From: Saccharopolyspora hirsuta | Lineage (GTDB): Bacteria; Actinomycetota; Actinomycetes; Mycobacteriales; Pseudonocardiaceae | Direction of reading: 5' to 3' | Length of the DNA: 64,000 bases | Assembly (NCBI RefSeq): GCF_008630535.1 | Contig: NZ_VWPH01000005.1 | Span: 310,001-374,000, forward strand | Shown: piece by piece, positions 9,487 to 18,007 of the stretch | Position numbering within the stretch: position 1 is the first letter of the stretch | Layout of the letters: the number at the start of each line of letters is the position of its first letter | Position numbers and translations under genes: made by a program | Notes under the pieces: generated by a model | Told to the model about the DNA's origin: nothing | What the model saw: only the letters and a program-made list of their open reading frames with translations | Databases searched by the model: none

Positions 9487-9990
9487 TCAGCGGCCGCGGG
9501 CAGCCAGCCAACCGAACCGTCTCAGCGCCCGGCTGAACCGCTCCGCCTCCGCCGCCAACTTCCCGAGCCGATCGGGGTCGACCTCACCGCGCGGAACCCG
9601 GACTGCTTCATCGCCCAGTTCCCGCTGCAGAACGTGCATCGCAGAAGCCATCTGCCCAGGTGTGTCGATCCGAGCCGGAACGAGCCCCGGCTCCGCGCCA
9701 CACGCATCCGGTGAGCCGCGGAAGGCAAGCTGAACGAAGCAGTCCGTGCACTCGGCAACCGCTTCCGGCAGCGTAGATGCCACGATCTGCGGTGCAGCGC
9801 AGTCCTCGACCTCGTCCGCCCGGAACGACTGGCGACACCACGACTGGATCTGCGATCCGATTGCGCCACGCCGGATGTGCGCGAACCTGGACCACTCGGG
9901 AACAACCCCAGCACGGTACTGGAAGTACCGGATCTGCCCGCTGACCTCTGCCCGGCCGGGTGCTGTTGGGTTCTTTTCCTTGAACGTCAC
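9487..9990 (-). CDS. Hypothetical protein divergent from XRE regulator
   Basis: About 167 residues from a GTG at 9990, preceded by GGGAG at proper spacing. I do not recognise a family. The sequence has an N-terminal basic stretch, two cysteines in a CTDC segment near residue 80, and a C-terminal helix rich in Arg/Glu/Ala (LAAEAERFSRALRRFGW). No signal peptide or membrane segment. It is divergent from the XRE/DUF5753 gene, with palindromic TGGTAG sites between, so it may be a target of that regulator. Its codon choice looks less GC-biased than its neighbours, hinting at accessory DNA. Confidence 0.55.
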   Translation of the reverse strand: MTFKEKNPTAPGRAEVSGQIRYFQYRAGVVPEWSRFAHIRRGAIGSQIQSWCRQSFRADEVEDCAAPQIVASTLPEAVAECTDCFVQLAFRGSPDACGAEPGLVPARIDTPGQMASAMHVLQRELGDEAVRVPRGEVDPDRLGKLAAEAERFSRALRRFGWLAARGR

Positions 9991-10009
9991 CAGTTCTCCC
10001 CTATGTTGT

Positions 10010-10060
10010 TGGTAGTGCTACCAGTCCTCGGACAGGAGCTAGCGTGTCTGGTAGCACGAC
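10010..10060. promoter_or_regulatory. TGGTAG palindrome and half-site in divergent region
   Basis: TGGTAG-TG-CTACCA (10010-10023) is a perfect 6-bp dyad. A further TGGTAGCAC copy begins at 10049. They lie between the divergent hypothetical gene (start 9990) and the XRE gene (start 10115 or 10124). Good candidates for autoregulatory binding by the XRE protein or a homologue. Confidence 0.45.
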
Positions 10061-10114
10061 GGCTCCACCACTCCTCGAATCGGGTGATCAACTGACGTTT
10101 CAGCTATCGATGGG

Positions 10115-10968
10115 ATGTGTTTCATGGCTGCCACAGCAGGTACGCCACGCGCTCGGGCATTGTCGGCCGCACTGCGGGAAGCGCGGATCGCCGCCGGGAT
10201 CGGGGTTCGCGAGCTGGGGCGAATGCTCGAGTACACCCATGTTGAGATTTCGAACTGGGAGACCGGGAAACGGGTTCCGAAGATCGAGACCGTCGCGGCC
10301 ATCCTCGCAACCGCGTGGCGGCGGCAGAACGGGATCGAATCCTCGATCTTGCCCGCAACGTGCACGAACCGAACTGGCTCACGGTCGGCTTGAACGGCAT
10401 TCCGCAGCAGCTCGCCGGAGCCGTCGAGTGTGAACGGGCCGCGACCGCCATAGCCGAATGGGCACCGATGCTGGTGCCGGGCCTGCTCCAAACCCTGGAC
10501 TACAACCGGTCGATGAAGAAGGCCAGTGGTCTGTCGGAAGCCGACACGGAACTCCGGGTGATGTTGAGCGCGAGCAGGCGCGAAGTCATCACGCGGCGGT
10601 CCGATCCGGTCAGCTTCAACGCCTTCATCGGCGAAGCAGCGCTGTTCGAACCCATCGGGACGGCTGAAGTGATGGTCGAACAGCTCGACCAGCTCGTCGA
10701 GTTCGCGAGCCGGGACAACATCGCCGTCCGGATGGTGCCGCTTCGCACGGGCTGGCATCCGGGGCTGCTGGGGCCCTTCGTCCTGTACGAGTTCGACGAC
10801 ATCACCCCGGTCGTCCACTTCGAGCACTACAGCTCCGGCGCCTTCATCCCGGCCGAGCACGACGTCGACGAGTACCGCAGCGCGATCCAGCAGATCGAGA
10901 GCTTGGCGATGGACGAGCGGACGTCCGTCGAGTTCATCGTCGAGGCGAAGGCGACATGGGAGAGGTGA
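10115..10968 (+). pseudogene. XRE/DUF5753 regulator interrupted by a frameshift
   Basis: Two overlapping frames together make one standard XRE-DUF5753 regulator of about 285 residues. The first (10115-10393) carries the N-terminal helix-turn-helix, including REARIAAGIGVRELG and YTHVEISNWETGKRVP. The second (open from 10315 to 10968) carries the rest, including AERDRILDLARNVHEPNWL and the DUF5753 domain (WAPMLVPGLLQT, VSFNAFIGEAALFEP). Adding one base near 10314 would restore LATA-x-AAAERDR, the usual join. It may be a true one-base deletion, a sequencing error or frameshifted expression. A DUF397 partner follows, as normal for this family. Confidence 0.75.
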
Positions 10969-10971
10969 ACA

Positions 10972-11145
10972 GTGATCGGGTACACCTGGCAGAAGTCCAG
11001 TTACACCGGCCCGAACGGGAACTGCGTCGAGCTGTCCCGGCCGCGCGGCCTGGTCCGCGATTCCAAGGATCCGAACGGCCCCCGCCTCCAGGTGGACGTA
11101 CCGGCGCTCGTCCGCGCCGTCCGGGAAGGCCGGTTCGACCGGTGA
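10972..11145 (+). CDS. DUF397 domain protein
   Basis: 57-residue product from a GTG at 10972, three bases after the regulator's stop. It has the DUF397 pattern: WQKSSYTGPNGNCVEL at residues 6-21, VRDSKDPNGPRL near 28, and a terminal FDR after VRAVREGRF. DUF397 proteins are small partners of XRE/DUF5753 regulators in actinomycetes (WhiJ-like systems, possibly antitoxin-like), and the pair here is complete apart from the frameshift in the regulator. Translational coupling is likely. Confidence 0.85.
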   Translation: MIGYTWQKSSYTGPNGNCVELSRPRGLVRDSKDPNGPRLQVDVPALVRAVREGRFDR

Positions 11146-11151
11146 CGGTGA

Positions 11152-11186
11152 GTGGCCCCGAGGTTCGATCTGCTTCTCGGGGCCAC
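11152..11186. terminator. Bidirectional terminator hairpin
   Basis: GTGGCCCCGAG (11152-11162) pairs perfectly with CTCGGGGCCAC (11176-11186) across a 13-base loop. It sits between the convergent DUF397 gene (ends 11145) and the flavoprotein gene (ends 11194). Confidence 0.65.
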
Positions 11187-11193
11187 GGCGACC

Positions 11194-12306
11194 TCACAGC
11201 GACGTCGGGATGGTCGGGTGGCGTTCGAAGAGGATCGTGCCGCGGACGATCGCTTCCTTGTACAGGGCCGCTTTTCGGCCGGTGAGGACCGATTCCTTCG
11301 GGGTGTCGTCGGCTCGGACGAACTGGACCAGGGCGTCCTTGCGGCCGAGGCTGATGCACTGGTTGAGGTAGCGGAAGCGCAGCGGGCGGGGTTCGCGCCC
11401 GGCCAGGCGGTCGGCGATCGCGCGGACCGCGTGCTGGGTCGAGGGCAGGCCCGTCGCGCAGGCCATGCGCAGTTCCTGGCCGGTGCGCATGCGGCCCGCC
11501 GCCGCGTCGCCGATGGCCGTCACCTCCGGGTGGGAGACCGAGCGGAACTCGCCGTCGACGATCACGCGACCGTTGCCGTCGACCGCGAAGCCCGCCCGCT
11601 CGGCCAGGTCCGGCACCCGGAACCCGGTCGTCCACACCACGGTGTCGGCCGCGACGTGCGAGCCGTCGGCCAGCAGCAGACCGTCCGGGCGCACTTCGGA
11701 GACGGCCGCGTTCTCGCGCAGCTCGACGCCGAGGCGGGCGAAGGTGCGCCGCAGGTGGTTCTTCCCCCGCTCGGACAGACCGTGGCCGAGGTCCCCGCCG
11801 GTGATCAGCCGGATCTTCAGCGCCGGGTTCGCCTCGGCCAGCTCTGCCGCGGCTTCGATGCCGGTCAGCCCGCCGCCGACCACGGTGACCACCTCGGCGG
11901 AGGCCAGCCTCCGGTGCAGGCGCAGCGCGTCGTCGTTGGTGGCGACGGTGAAGGCGTGCTCGGCGACACCGGGGACCGACGTCGTGTCCGCCGCGCTGCC
12001 CACGGCGTAGATCAGGCGGTCGTAACGCACTTCGCGGGACGTGCCCGCCAGTCGGAGGGTTCGCGCCTCGGCGTCGATGCCGGTGACCCGGTCGACGACC
12101 AGCTCCACGCCGGTGCCTTCGAGTAGGTCGGCCAGCGGCAGGTCGCGCAAGCGCTGGCCCGCCGCCAGCTGGTGCAGGCGGACCCGCTCCACGAACCGGT
12201 CCGAGGCGTTGATCAGCGTCACGCGCGCTCCGGTCCAGCGCGCCGCCAGCTTGGCCGCGGCCAGCCCGGTGTAGCCCGCTCCGACGACCACGATCTGGTG
12301 CTCCAT
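11194..12306 (-). CDS. FAD-dependent pyridine nucleotide oxidoreductase (NDH-2/AIF-like)
   Basis: 370 residues from the ATG at 12306. Two Rossmann motifs are clear: VVVGAGYTGLAAAKL near residue 6 for FAD and VVTVVGGGLTGIEAA near 145 for NAD(P)H. The stretch AIGDAAAGRM near 285 is the C-terminal FAD motif. It resembles type II NADH dehydrogenase or AIF-like flavoproteins, though the C-terminal membrane-anchor helix of Ndh is not obvious. It may oxidise NADH or reduce quinones. The frame continues upstream to 13560, but only as an antisense shadow of the LigD gene. It is divergent from LigD by 69 bases. Confidence 0.87.
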   Translation of the reverse strand: MEHQIVVVGAGYTGLAAAKLAARWTGARVTLINASDRFVERVRLHQLAAGQRLRDLPLADLLEGTGVELVVDRVTGIDAEARTLRLAGTSREVRYDRLIYAVGSAADTTSVPGVAEHAFTVATNDDALRLHRRLASAEVVTVVGGGLTGIEAAAELAEANPALKIRLITGGDLGHGLSERGKNHLRRTFARLGVELRENAAVSEVRPDGLLLADGSHVAADTVVWTTGFRVPDLAERAGFAVDGNGRVIVDGEFRSVSHPEVTAIGDAAAGRMRTGQELRMACATGLPSTQHAVRAIADRLAGREPRPLRFRYLNQCISLGRKDALVQFVRADDTPKESVLTGRKAALYKEAIVRGTILFERHPTIPTSL

Positions 12307-12375
12307 CGTCCCGTCCTCTCCGTTCGGTGCGTCGTTGCTCTGTGAGCGGAGCAGCCCGCCGAGTTGTGACAACAT

Positions 12376-13974
12376 GTGTCCCACGTCACCGATCGAGCCG
12401 GGGTGGGAGTGGTGGCCGAGGAACGGCTGGCGCGGTACCGGGAGATGCGGGACTTCACCCGCACCGCCGAGCCGCGCGGTGCCGAGACCCCCTCCGGGGC
12501 GGGCGACCGGTTCGTCGTGCAGCGCCACCGGGCCCGGCGCCGCCACTACGACCTGCGGCTGGAGCTGGACGGGGTGCTGGTCAGCTGGGCGGTGCCCAAG
12601 GGGCCGACGCTGGACCCCTCGGTGCGCCGGATGGCCGTGCACGTCGAGGACCACCCGCTGGAGTACGCCGACTTCGAGGGCACCATCCCGGCCGGGGAGT
12701 ACGGCGGCGGGGACGTCATCGTCTGGGACCGCGGCACCTGGACGCCCGGCGAGGACGACCCGGCCGCCGCCATCGAGGCCGGAACCCTGCACTTCGACCT
12801 GCGCGGGGAGAAGCTGGTGGGCCGGTTCGTGCTGGTGCGGCGCGGCGAGACGCAGTGGCTGCTGCTGCACAAGAAGGACGAGCACGCCCAGCCCGGCTGG
12901 GACCCCGAGGACCACCCTCGCTCGGTGAAGAGCGGGCGCACCAACGAGGAGGTCGCCGCCGCCCCGGAAGCAATGTGGCGCAGCGATCTGCCGCCGGACC
13001 GCGCCGAGATCCGCCTGCGGAACTGGAAAGCGCCCAGCGAGGACGAGATCGCCGCCCTGGACGCGCTCGGCGCCAAGGGCCGCTGGCGGGTGGACGGCCG
13101 CGACCTCGCGCTGACCAACCTGGACAAAGTCCTGTTCCCGGGCCGCGACGGCGAAGCGCCGGTGACCAAGCGCGACCTGATCCGCTACCACGCGCTGATC
13201 GCGCCGGTCATGCTGCCCTACCTGGACGGTCGGCCGCTGAACTCGCACCGCTTCCCCAACGGCGTCGACGAACCCGGCTTCTGGCACAAGGAGGTGCCCG
13301 GCCACGCCCCGGACTGGTTGCAGCGCTGGCGCTATCCCGGGGCCGACCCCGGCGACACCCAGTGGTACCTGATCCCGGACAGCGTCGCCGCGCTGGCCTG
13401 GCTGGCCAACTACGCGGCGCTGGAGCTGCACGCCTGGACCTCGCGCGCCGCCGACGTGCAGCACCCGACGTGGGCGCTGTTCGACATCGACCCGGGCAGC
13501 CGGACCACCTTCGAGGAGGTGCTGGTGCTGGCCCGGCTGCACCGCACCGCGATGGAGCACCTCGGCGTGGTGGCGCGGCCGAAGGTCACCGGGCAGCGCG
13601 GCATCCAGATCTGGGTGCCGGTGGAACCGCGCTACACCTACGCCGAGACCCGCGCCTGGGTGGAGCAGGTGTCGCGCGCGGTCGGCAACGCGGTCCCGGA
13701 CCTGGTGAGCTGGGCGTGGACCAAGTCCGAGCGCCGCGGGCTGGCCCGCCTGGACTACACCCAGAACGTCATCAACAAGACCCTGGTCGCGCCCTACAGC
13801 GCCCGCCCGCGGCCGGGCGCCCCGGTGTCGGTCCCGCTGGAGTGGGACGAGCTCGACGACCCGGAGCTGACCCCGGACCGCTGGACCATCCGCACCGTGC
13901 TGGACCGGGTGGCCCGGGTCGGCGACCCGTTCGCGCCGCTGCTCGAGGTCCAGCAGCAGCTCCCGCCGGTGTGA
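12376..13974 (+). CDS. LigD-like phosphoesterase-polymerase (NHEJ) without ligase domain
   Basis: 532-residue protein with a 3'-phosphoesterase domain at about 40-170 (HRARRRHYDLRLELDG, HVEDHPLEY, IPAGEYGGGDV) and an archaeo-eukaryotic primase-type polymerase domain at about 245-520 (LTNLDKVLFPG, metal-binding FDIDPG with D370 and D372, then LDYTQN). No ATP-ligase domain, so nick sealing in Ku-dependent end joining must come from another protein. The GTG at 12376 is a weak choice; a GTG at 12412 is also in frame and no strong ribosome site decides. Its 3' end nearly meets the convergent MFS gene. Confidence 0.88.
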   Translation: MSHVTDRAGVGVVAEERLARYREMRDFTRTAEPRGAETPSGAGDRFVVQRHRARRRHYDLRLELDGVLVSWAVPKGPTLDPSVRRMAVHVEDHPLEYADFEGTIPAGEYGGGDVIVWDRGTWTPGEDDPAAAIEAGTLHFDLRGEKLVGRFVLVRRGETQWLLLHKKDEHAQPGWDPEDHPRSVKSGRTNEEVAAAPEAMWRSDLPPDRAEIRLRNWKAPSEDEIAALDALGAKGRWRVDGRDLALTNLDKVLFPGRDGEAPVTKRDLIRYHALIAPVMLPYLDGRPLNSHRFPNGVDEPGFWHKEVPGHAPDWLQRWRYPGADPGDTQWYLIPDSVAALAWLANYAALELHAWTSRAADVQHPTWALFDIDPGSRTTFEEVLVLARLHRTAMEHLGVVARPKVTGQRGIQIWVPVEPRYTYAETRAWVEQVSRAVGNAVPDLVSWAWTKSERRGLARLDYTQNVINKTLVAPYSARPRPGAPVSVPLEWDELDDPELTPDRWTIRTVLDRVARVGDPFAPLLEVQQQLPPV

Positions 13975-13981
13975 CCGGGTT

Positions 13982-15133
13982 TCAGCGGCTGCCCGCGGTT
14001 TCCAGCACGGCCGGTTCGGGCAGCGTCCGGGCCAGCAGCCAGGCCAGCACCGGGAACATCAGCAGGGTCGCCAGGGCGGTGCGCAGGTCAGCCAGCTCGG
14101 CGACCAGCCCGAGCACCGGTGTGGCGATGCCGCCGACGCTCACCGCCAGGCCGAGCGTCACCCCGCTGGCGGTGCCGATGCGGTTGGGCAGGTAGTCCTG
14201 GCCGAGCGTGACGTGCAGCGAGAACGGCACGTACAGCAGGACGGCGACCAGCGCGACGAAGACGTACACCGAAACGCCGGGCGCCCAGACGACTCCGGCC
14301 ATCGCCGGGATCGTGGCGGCGTAAGCCAGGCGCAGCGTCCGGGTGCGACCCCAGGACGAGGCGAGCCTGCCGCCGAGCAGGGTGCCGACCGCTCCCCCGG
14401 CGAACAGCACGAACAACGCCACCGCACCAGCGGTCTCACCACCGCCGCTGCGCTGCTGCACCCACAGCGCGACGAACGCGCTCAGTCCGATGTAGACGAT
14501 GGAGCGGAAGATGATGATCGCGGTCAGCCGCAGGAAGACCGGCCAGTCGTCGGTGCCCCGCCTGGCCGGTCCGGCCGCGGCGGAACCGGTCGCGGCGGTG
14601 ATCGAGCGGAGCGCGGCCACCGTGACCAGTCCGCCCAGCAGCGCCGGGATGAACAGCCACGGGGAGGCCGCCAGACCGCCCGCGGACAGGATCGGCGCCA
14701 CCACCACCGGCGCCAGTGCGAAACCGATGTTGCCGCCGAGGGAGAACCAGCTCATCGCCAGGTGGCTGCCGCCGGAGGCGGCGCGGGCGAGCCGGGCCGC
14801 CTCCGGGTGGTAGGCCGCCACCCCCAGGCCGGAGAGCGCGACCGCGAGCCAGGTCAGCGGGTAGGAGTCGCCGACGCCGCACAGCGCCACGCCGAGCCCG
14901 GCCGTCGTCATGCTCACCGGGATCGCCCACGGCATCCGCACGCGGTCGGTCAGCGCCCCGAAGACCGGTTGCACGATGGACGACAGCAGCGTCGCGGCCA
15001 GCACGACGCCGGACACCGCCACGTAGCCGTAATGCCGTTCGAGCACCAGGAACGGCACCACCGCCGGGACCGCGCCCTGGTAGATGTCCACGCCCGCGTG
15101 GCCGACGGCCAGCAGCCCCACGGACCGGGTCAT
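13982..15133 (-). CDS. MFS transporter, fosmidomycin-resistance (Fsr)-like
   Basis: About 383 residues from the ATG at 15133; a GTG four codons upstream (15145) follows GGGA and is an alternative. Twelve hydrophobic segments are visible. HAGVDIYQGAVPAVVPFL in the first helix and YHPEAARLARAASGG in the middle match the Fsr/YfnC branch of drug:proton antiporters. It is divergent from an AraC regulator whose ATG is 67 bases away, so substrate-induced export is likely. The AraC cupin domain probably senses the exported compound. Confidence 0.85.
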   Translation of the reverse strand: MTRSVGLLAVGHAGVDIYQGAVPAVVPFLVLERHYGYVAVSGVVLAATLLSSIVQPVFGALTDRVRMPWAIPVSMTTAGLGVALCGVGDSYPLTWLAVALSGLGVAAYHPEAARLARAASGGSHLAMSWFSLGGNIGFALAPVVVAPILSAGGLAASPWLFIPALLGGLVTVAALRSITAATGSAAAGPARRGTDDWPVFLRLTAIIIFRSIVYIGLSAFVALWVQQRSGGGETAGAVALFVLFAGGAVGTLLGGRLASSWGRTRTLRLAYAATIPAMAGVVWAPGVSVYVFVALVAVLLYVPFSLHVTLGQDYLPNRIGTASGVTLGLAVSVGGIATPVLGLVAELADLRTALATLLMFPVLAWLLARTLPEPAVLETAGSR

Positions 15134-15200
15134 GTTCTGCGTCACGGTCCCGATCTTGAGCCGCCGCACCGGTGTCGCGCTTCCGATAAACTGCCAGCTC

Positions 15201-15959
15201 ATGTCGAAAATCCGCCACCAGCCGCGGGCGCCCACCGCGCTGCGCCGCATGCCCGCCGGTTCCGGGGTCGACGCCCACCGGCACGACGACCACCAGATCG
15301 TCTACGCCGGGCGCGGCGTGCTCTCGGTGACCACCGAGGCGGGCACCTGGATCGCGCCCGGGACCCGAGCCCTGTGGATCCCGGCCGGGATGGTGCACGA
15401 GCACCGCGCTTACGGCGAAACCGACCTGCACACCGTCGGGCTGCCCACCAGCGCGAACCCGCTGCGGCTGCACTCGCCCGCAGTGCTGGCGGTCGAACCG
15501 CTGCTGCGGGAGCTGATCCTGGCCTGCACCCGGGACGAGTTCGCCAGCGACGCCGAGCGCAAGCGGCTGCGCGCGGTCCTGCTCGACCAGCTCCGCCGCG
15601 CCCCGGAGCAGCCGATCCGGCTGCCCAGCCCGCGCGATCCCCGGCTGGTCGCGGTCTGCGCGCTGCTCGACGAGGACCCGGCCGACCAGCGGGCCCTGAC
15701 CGCGCTGGGCGCGCAGGTCGGGGCGAGCGAGCGCACGCTGAGCCGCCTGTTCCGGGCCGAGATGCGGATGACCTTCCCGCAGTGGCGAACCCAGCTGCGC
15801 CTCTGCCACGCGCTGCGCCTGCTCGCCGACGGCGAGGCCGTCACCTCGGTGGCGCACCGCACCGGCTGGTCCTCGGCCAGCGCGTTCATCGAGGTCTTCC
15901 GCCGGACCTTCGGGCACACCCCGGGGAAGCAGCCCACCGGGCATCACCCGGAGGCGTGA
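15201..15959 (+). CDS. AraC family transcriptional regulator (cupin + HTH)
   Basis: 252 residues. The N-terminal cupin (HRHDDHQIVYAGRGVLSV near residue 26, WIPAGMVHEHRA near 60) is followed by two helix-turn-helix motifs: LGAQVGASERTLSRLFRAE near 180, and SVAHRTGWSSASAFIEVFRRTFGHTP near 220, the AraC signature. The architecture matches the NimR/YdeO-like group that controls a neighbouring MFS exporter. Start ATG 15201; the longer open frame would overlap the divergent transporter. Ligand unknown. Confidence 0.9.
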   Translation: MSKIRHQPRAPTALRRMPAGSGVDAHRHDDHQIVYAGRGVLSVTTEAGTWIAPGTRALWIPAGMVHEHRAYGETDLHTVGLPTSANPLRLHSPAVLAVEPLLRELILACTRDEFASDAERKRLRAVLLDQLRRAPEQPIRLPSPRDPRLVAVCALLDEDPADQRALTALGAQVGASERTLSRLFRAEMRMTFPQWRTQLRLCHALRLLADGEAVTSVAHRTGWSSASAFIEVFRRTFGHTPGKQPTGHHPEA

Positions 15960-16001
15960 TCAGGATGGCGGTGGTGATCACCGGCCGGTTGGCTGCGGAT
16001 C

Positions 16002-17183
16002 ATGCGAATCCGAACCCGCTCGGCGGTGCTCACCACCGCCGCCGCCGCGCTGCTGCTCCCCTCCGCGCTGCCCGCCGCGGCCCAGGCCGACGACGCCCGG
16101 CTGCTCGGCAGCTACGTCGTGCCGCACGAGCTCCGGGTCGGCGGCACCCCGGTCGGCGGGCTGTCGTCGATCGACCACGACCGCCGCAGCGGTGACTTCG
16201 TGCTGGTCAGCGACGACTGGTCCGACTACGCGCCCGCCCGGTACTACCGCGCGACCATCGCGGTGACCGAGCGGGGCATCGAGGACGTGGACTTCACCGA
16301 GGTGCACCAGTTCCGGCGCCCGGACGGCCGCACCTACCCGACGATCGACACCTGGCGCGACGAGCAGCACCGGGTGCCGAAGGCCGCGCGCAACGCGCTG
16401 GGCACGGTGGATCCGGAGGAGCTGCGGGTCGACCCGCTCACCGGCGCGGTCGCCTGGACCAACGAGGGCCAGCGCAACATCCCGCCGGACGGCTCGGCGG
16501 CCGGAACGGTCCTGATGGACCCGGCGCTGCGGATCTCCACCCGCGAAGGGCGGTACGTCCGCGACCTGCCGACCGCGCCCAACGAGAAGATGACCACCGG
16601 CGGGACCGGGCCGCGGGTCAACGAGACCTTCGAGGGTCTGACCTACACCCGGGACGGCAGCCAGCTGGTCTCCGCGCTGGAAGGCCCGCTGGAGCAGGAC
16701 GGGCCGTCCGCCAACGCCGATCACGGCGCGTTCAGCCGGATCACGGTCCACGACCGCTCCGGCCGCCCCGTCGCGCAGTACGCCTACCCGGTGGAACCGC
16801 TGTTCGCCGAACCGCAGCCGCCGAACGAGTGGAACACCAACGGCATCTCCTCGCTGCTGGCCGGTGACGAGCCGGACAGCTTCCTGGCGCTGGAGCGCGG
16901 CTACGCCAGCGGGGTGGGGACCAAGGGGCGGATCTACGAGTTCAGCACCGCCGGGGCCGACGACGTGCTGAACCGGCATTCGCTCGCCGACGGCGACTTC
17001 CGCCCGGTGCGCAAGGAGCTGGTCGCCGACCTCGACGAGCTCGGCCTGCCGTACACCGACAACGTGGAAGGTCTGAGCTGGGGGCCGCGGCTGCCCACCG
17101 GCGAGCGGGTCCTGCTCGTGGTCAGCGACAACAACTTCTCGCCGCACCAGCAGACCCAGCTGATCGCCATCGCGGTCCGCTGA
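16002..17183 (+). CDS. Secreted esterase-like/phytase-like beta-propeller protein
   Basis: 393 residues with a Sec signal peptide (MRIRTRSAVL, hydrophobic TTAAAALLLP, cleavage near AAAQA-DD). The remainder matches the 'esterase-like activity of phytase' family: VGGLSSIDHDRRSGDFVLVSDD near residue 50, the NETFEGLTYT stretch near 207, and a closing VEGLSWGP...LVVSDNNF. These are exported, usually beta-propeller phosphatases or esterases; the true substrate is rarely known. ATG 16002. A strong hairpin follows the stop codon. Confidence 0.85.
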   Translation: MRIRTRSAVLTTAAAALLLPSALPAAAQADDARLLGSYVVPHELRVGGTPVGGLSSIDHDRRSGDFVLVSDDWSDYAPARYYRATIAVTERGIEDVDFTEVHQFRRPDGRTYPTIDTWRDEQHRVPKAARNALGTVDPEELRVDPLTGAVAWTNEGQRNIPPDGSAAGTVLMDPALRISTREGRYVRDLPTAPNEKMTTGGTGPRVNETFEGLTYTRDGSQLVSALEGPLEQDGPSANADHGAFSRITVHDRSGRPVAQYAYPVEPLFAEPQPPNEWNTNGISSLLAGDEPDSFLALERGYASGVGTKGRIYEFSTAGADDVLNRHSLADGDFRPVRKELVADLDELGLPYTDNVEGLSWGPRLPTGERVLLVVSDNNFSPHQQTQLIAIAVR

Positions 17184-17192
17184 CCGACCACC

Positions 17193-17227
17193 GGAGGGCG
17201 CGACCCCGAGCGGGGGTCGCGCCCTCC
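17193..17227 (+). terminator. Rho-independent-type hairpin after phytase-like gene
   Basis: GGAGGGCGCGACCCC (17193-17207) pairs with its full complement (17213-17227) over a five-base loop, starting ten bases after the stop codon. No T tract. Confidence 0.7.
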
Positions 17228-17293
17228 GCGCTTTCGGGAAAAACGGGAACCTGCTTGGGAAAAACGCGTCGCGGTTCGAGCAACGCGCAAATC

Positions 17294-17333
17294 TTGACCT
17301 CCGCCAAATCGCCCACTTATGGTCCAGACCACG
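17294..17333 (+). promoter_or_regulatory. LPMO promoter with DasR-like (dre) operator
   Basis: TTGACC (17294-17299) and TATGGT (17318-17323) are spaced 18 bases. TGGTCCAGACCA (17320-17331) overlaps the -10 box and differs by one base from the core of the DasR-responsive element (TGGTCTAGACCA as I recall the consensus). DasR is the GntR-family repressor of chitin/GlcNAc genes, and the next gene is a chitin-type LPMO, so position and target agree. The leader before the ATG at 17466 is then about 130 bases. Confidence 0.65.
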
Positions 17334-17465
17334 GTTCGCACGGTTAAGCGCCGGTGAACCCGCGGTCGTCGGAGTGCCCCTCTCCCCTTCCTCGGCCAGG
17401 TTCCAACAGCGCCGCTACCAGGACGTCCGACGTCGCTGGGCGCGGTCTCCCCCGAAGGAGCTGAG

Positions 17466-17987
17466 ATGAACAGAAAGCCGAAGCTCGCCGCCGCCGCAGT
17501 CGGTGCAGCGATCGCGCCCTTCCTGGTGGCGATCCCGACCAGCACCGCCAGCGCGCACGGCTACATCGACTCCCCGCCCAGCCGCCAGGCGCAGTGCGCC
17601 GCGGGCACCGTCCCGTGCGGCCCGATCAAGTACGAGCCGCAGAGCGTCGAGGGCCCCAAGGGCCTGACCAGCTGCAGCGGCGGCAACCAGGCGTTCGCCG
17701 AGCTGGACGACGACAGCAAGGGCTGGACGGTCACCCCGGTCGGCAACTCGGTGACGTTCAACTGGACGCTCACCGCCGCGCACGCCACCAGCACCTGGGA
17801 GTACTTCATCGGCGGCAACCGGGTCGCCGTGTTCGACCAGGGCGGCAAGCAGCCGCCGAACCAGCTGTCGCACACCGTGGACCTCAGCGGCGTCAGCGGT
17901 CCGCAGAAGGTCCTGGCGGTGTGGAACGTCGCCGACACCGCCAACGCCTTCTACGCCTGCATCGACGTCAACGTCGGCGGCAACTGA
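17466..17987 (+). CDS. Lytic polysaccharide monooxygenase AA10 (chitin-binding type)
   Basis: 173 residues with a signal peptide ending ASA, leaving His31 as the new N terminus (HGYIDSPPSRQAQC). His31 and His106 (TAAHATSTWEYF) form the copper histidine brace, and NAFYACIDVNV near 160-170 supplies the axial aromatic and a disulphide cysteine. Cysteines 44, 51, 70 and 165 can pair. A single catalytic domain without a carbohydrate-binding module. It oxidatively cleaves crystalline chitin or cellulose outside the cell. ATG 17466 follows AAGGAGCTG. Probably under DasR control. Confidence 0.93.
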   Translation: MNRKPKLAAAAVGAAIAPFLVAIPTSTASAHGYIDSPPSRQAQCAAGTVPCGPIKYEPQSVEGPKGLTSCSGGNQAFAELDDDSKGWTVTPVGNSVTFNWTLTAAHATSTWEYFIGGNRVAVFDQGGKQPPNQLSHTVDLSGVSGPQKVLAVWNVADTANAFYACIDVNVGGN

Positions 17988-18007
17988 CGGACCACTTCCG
18001 GTGAAAG

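Noticed and set aside
12363..12373. Palindrome GTTGTGACAAC just before the LigD start.
   Set aside because: Eleven bases only, with no second element; too short to claim as an operator.
12307..13560. N-terminal extension of the flavoprotein frame over the LigD gene.
   Set aside because: The extension is antisense to conserved LigD motifs; the flavoprotein begins at its Rossmann strand at 12306.
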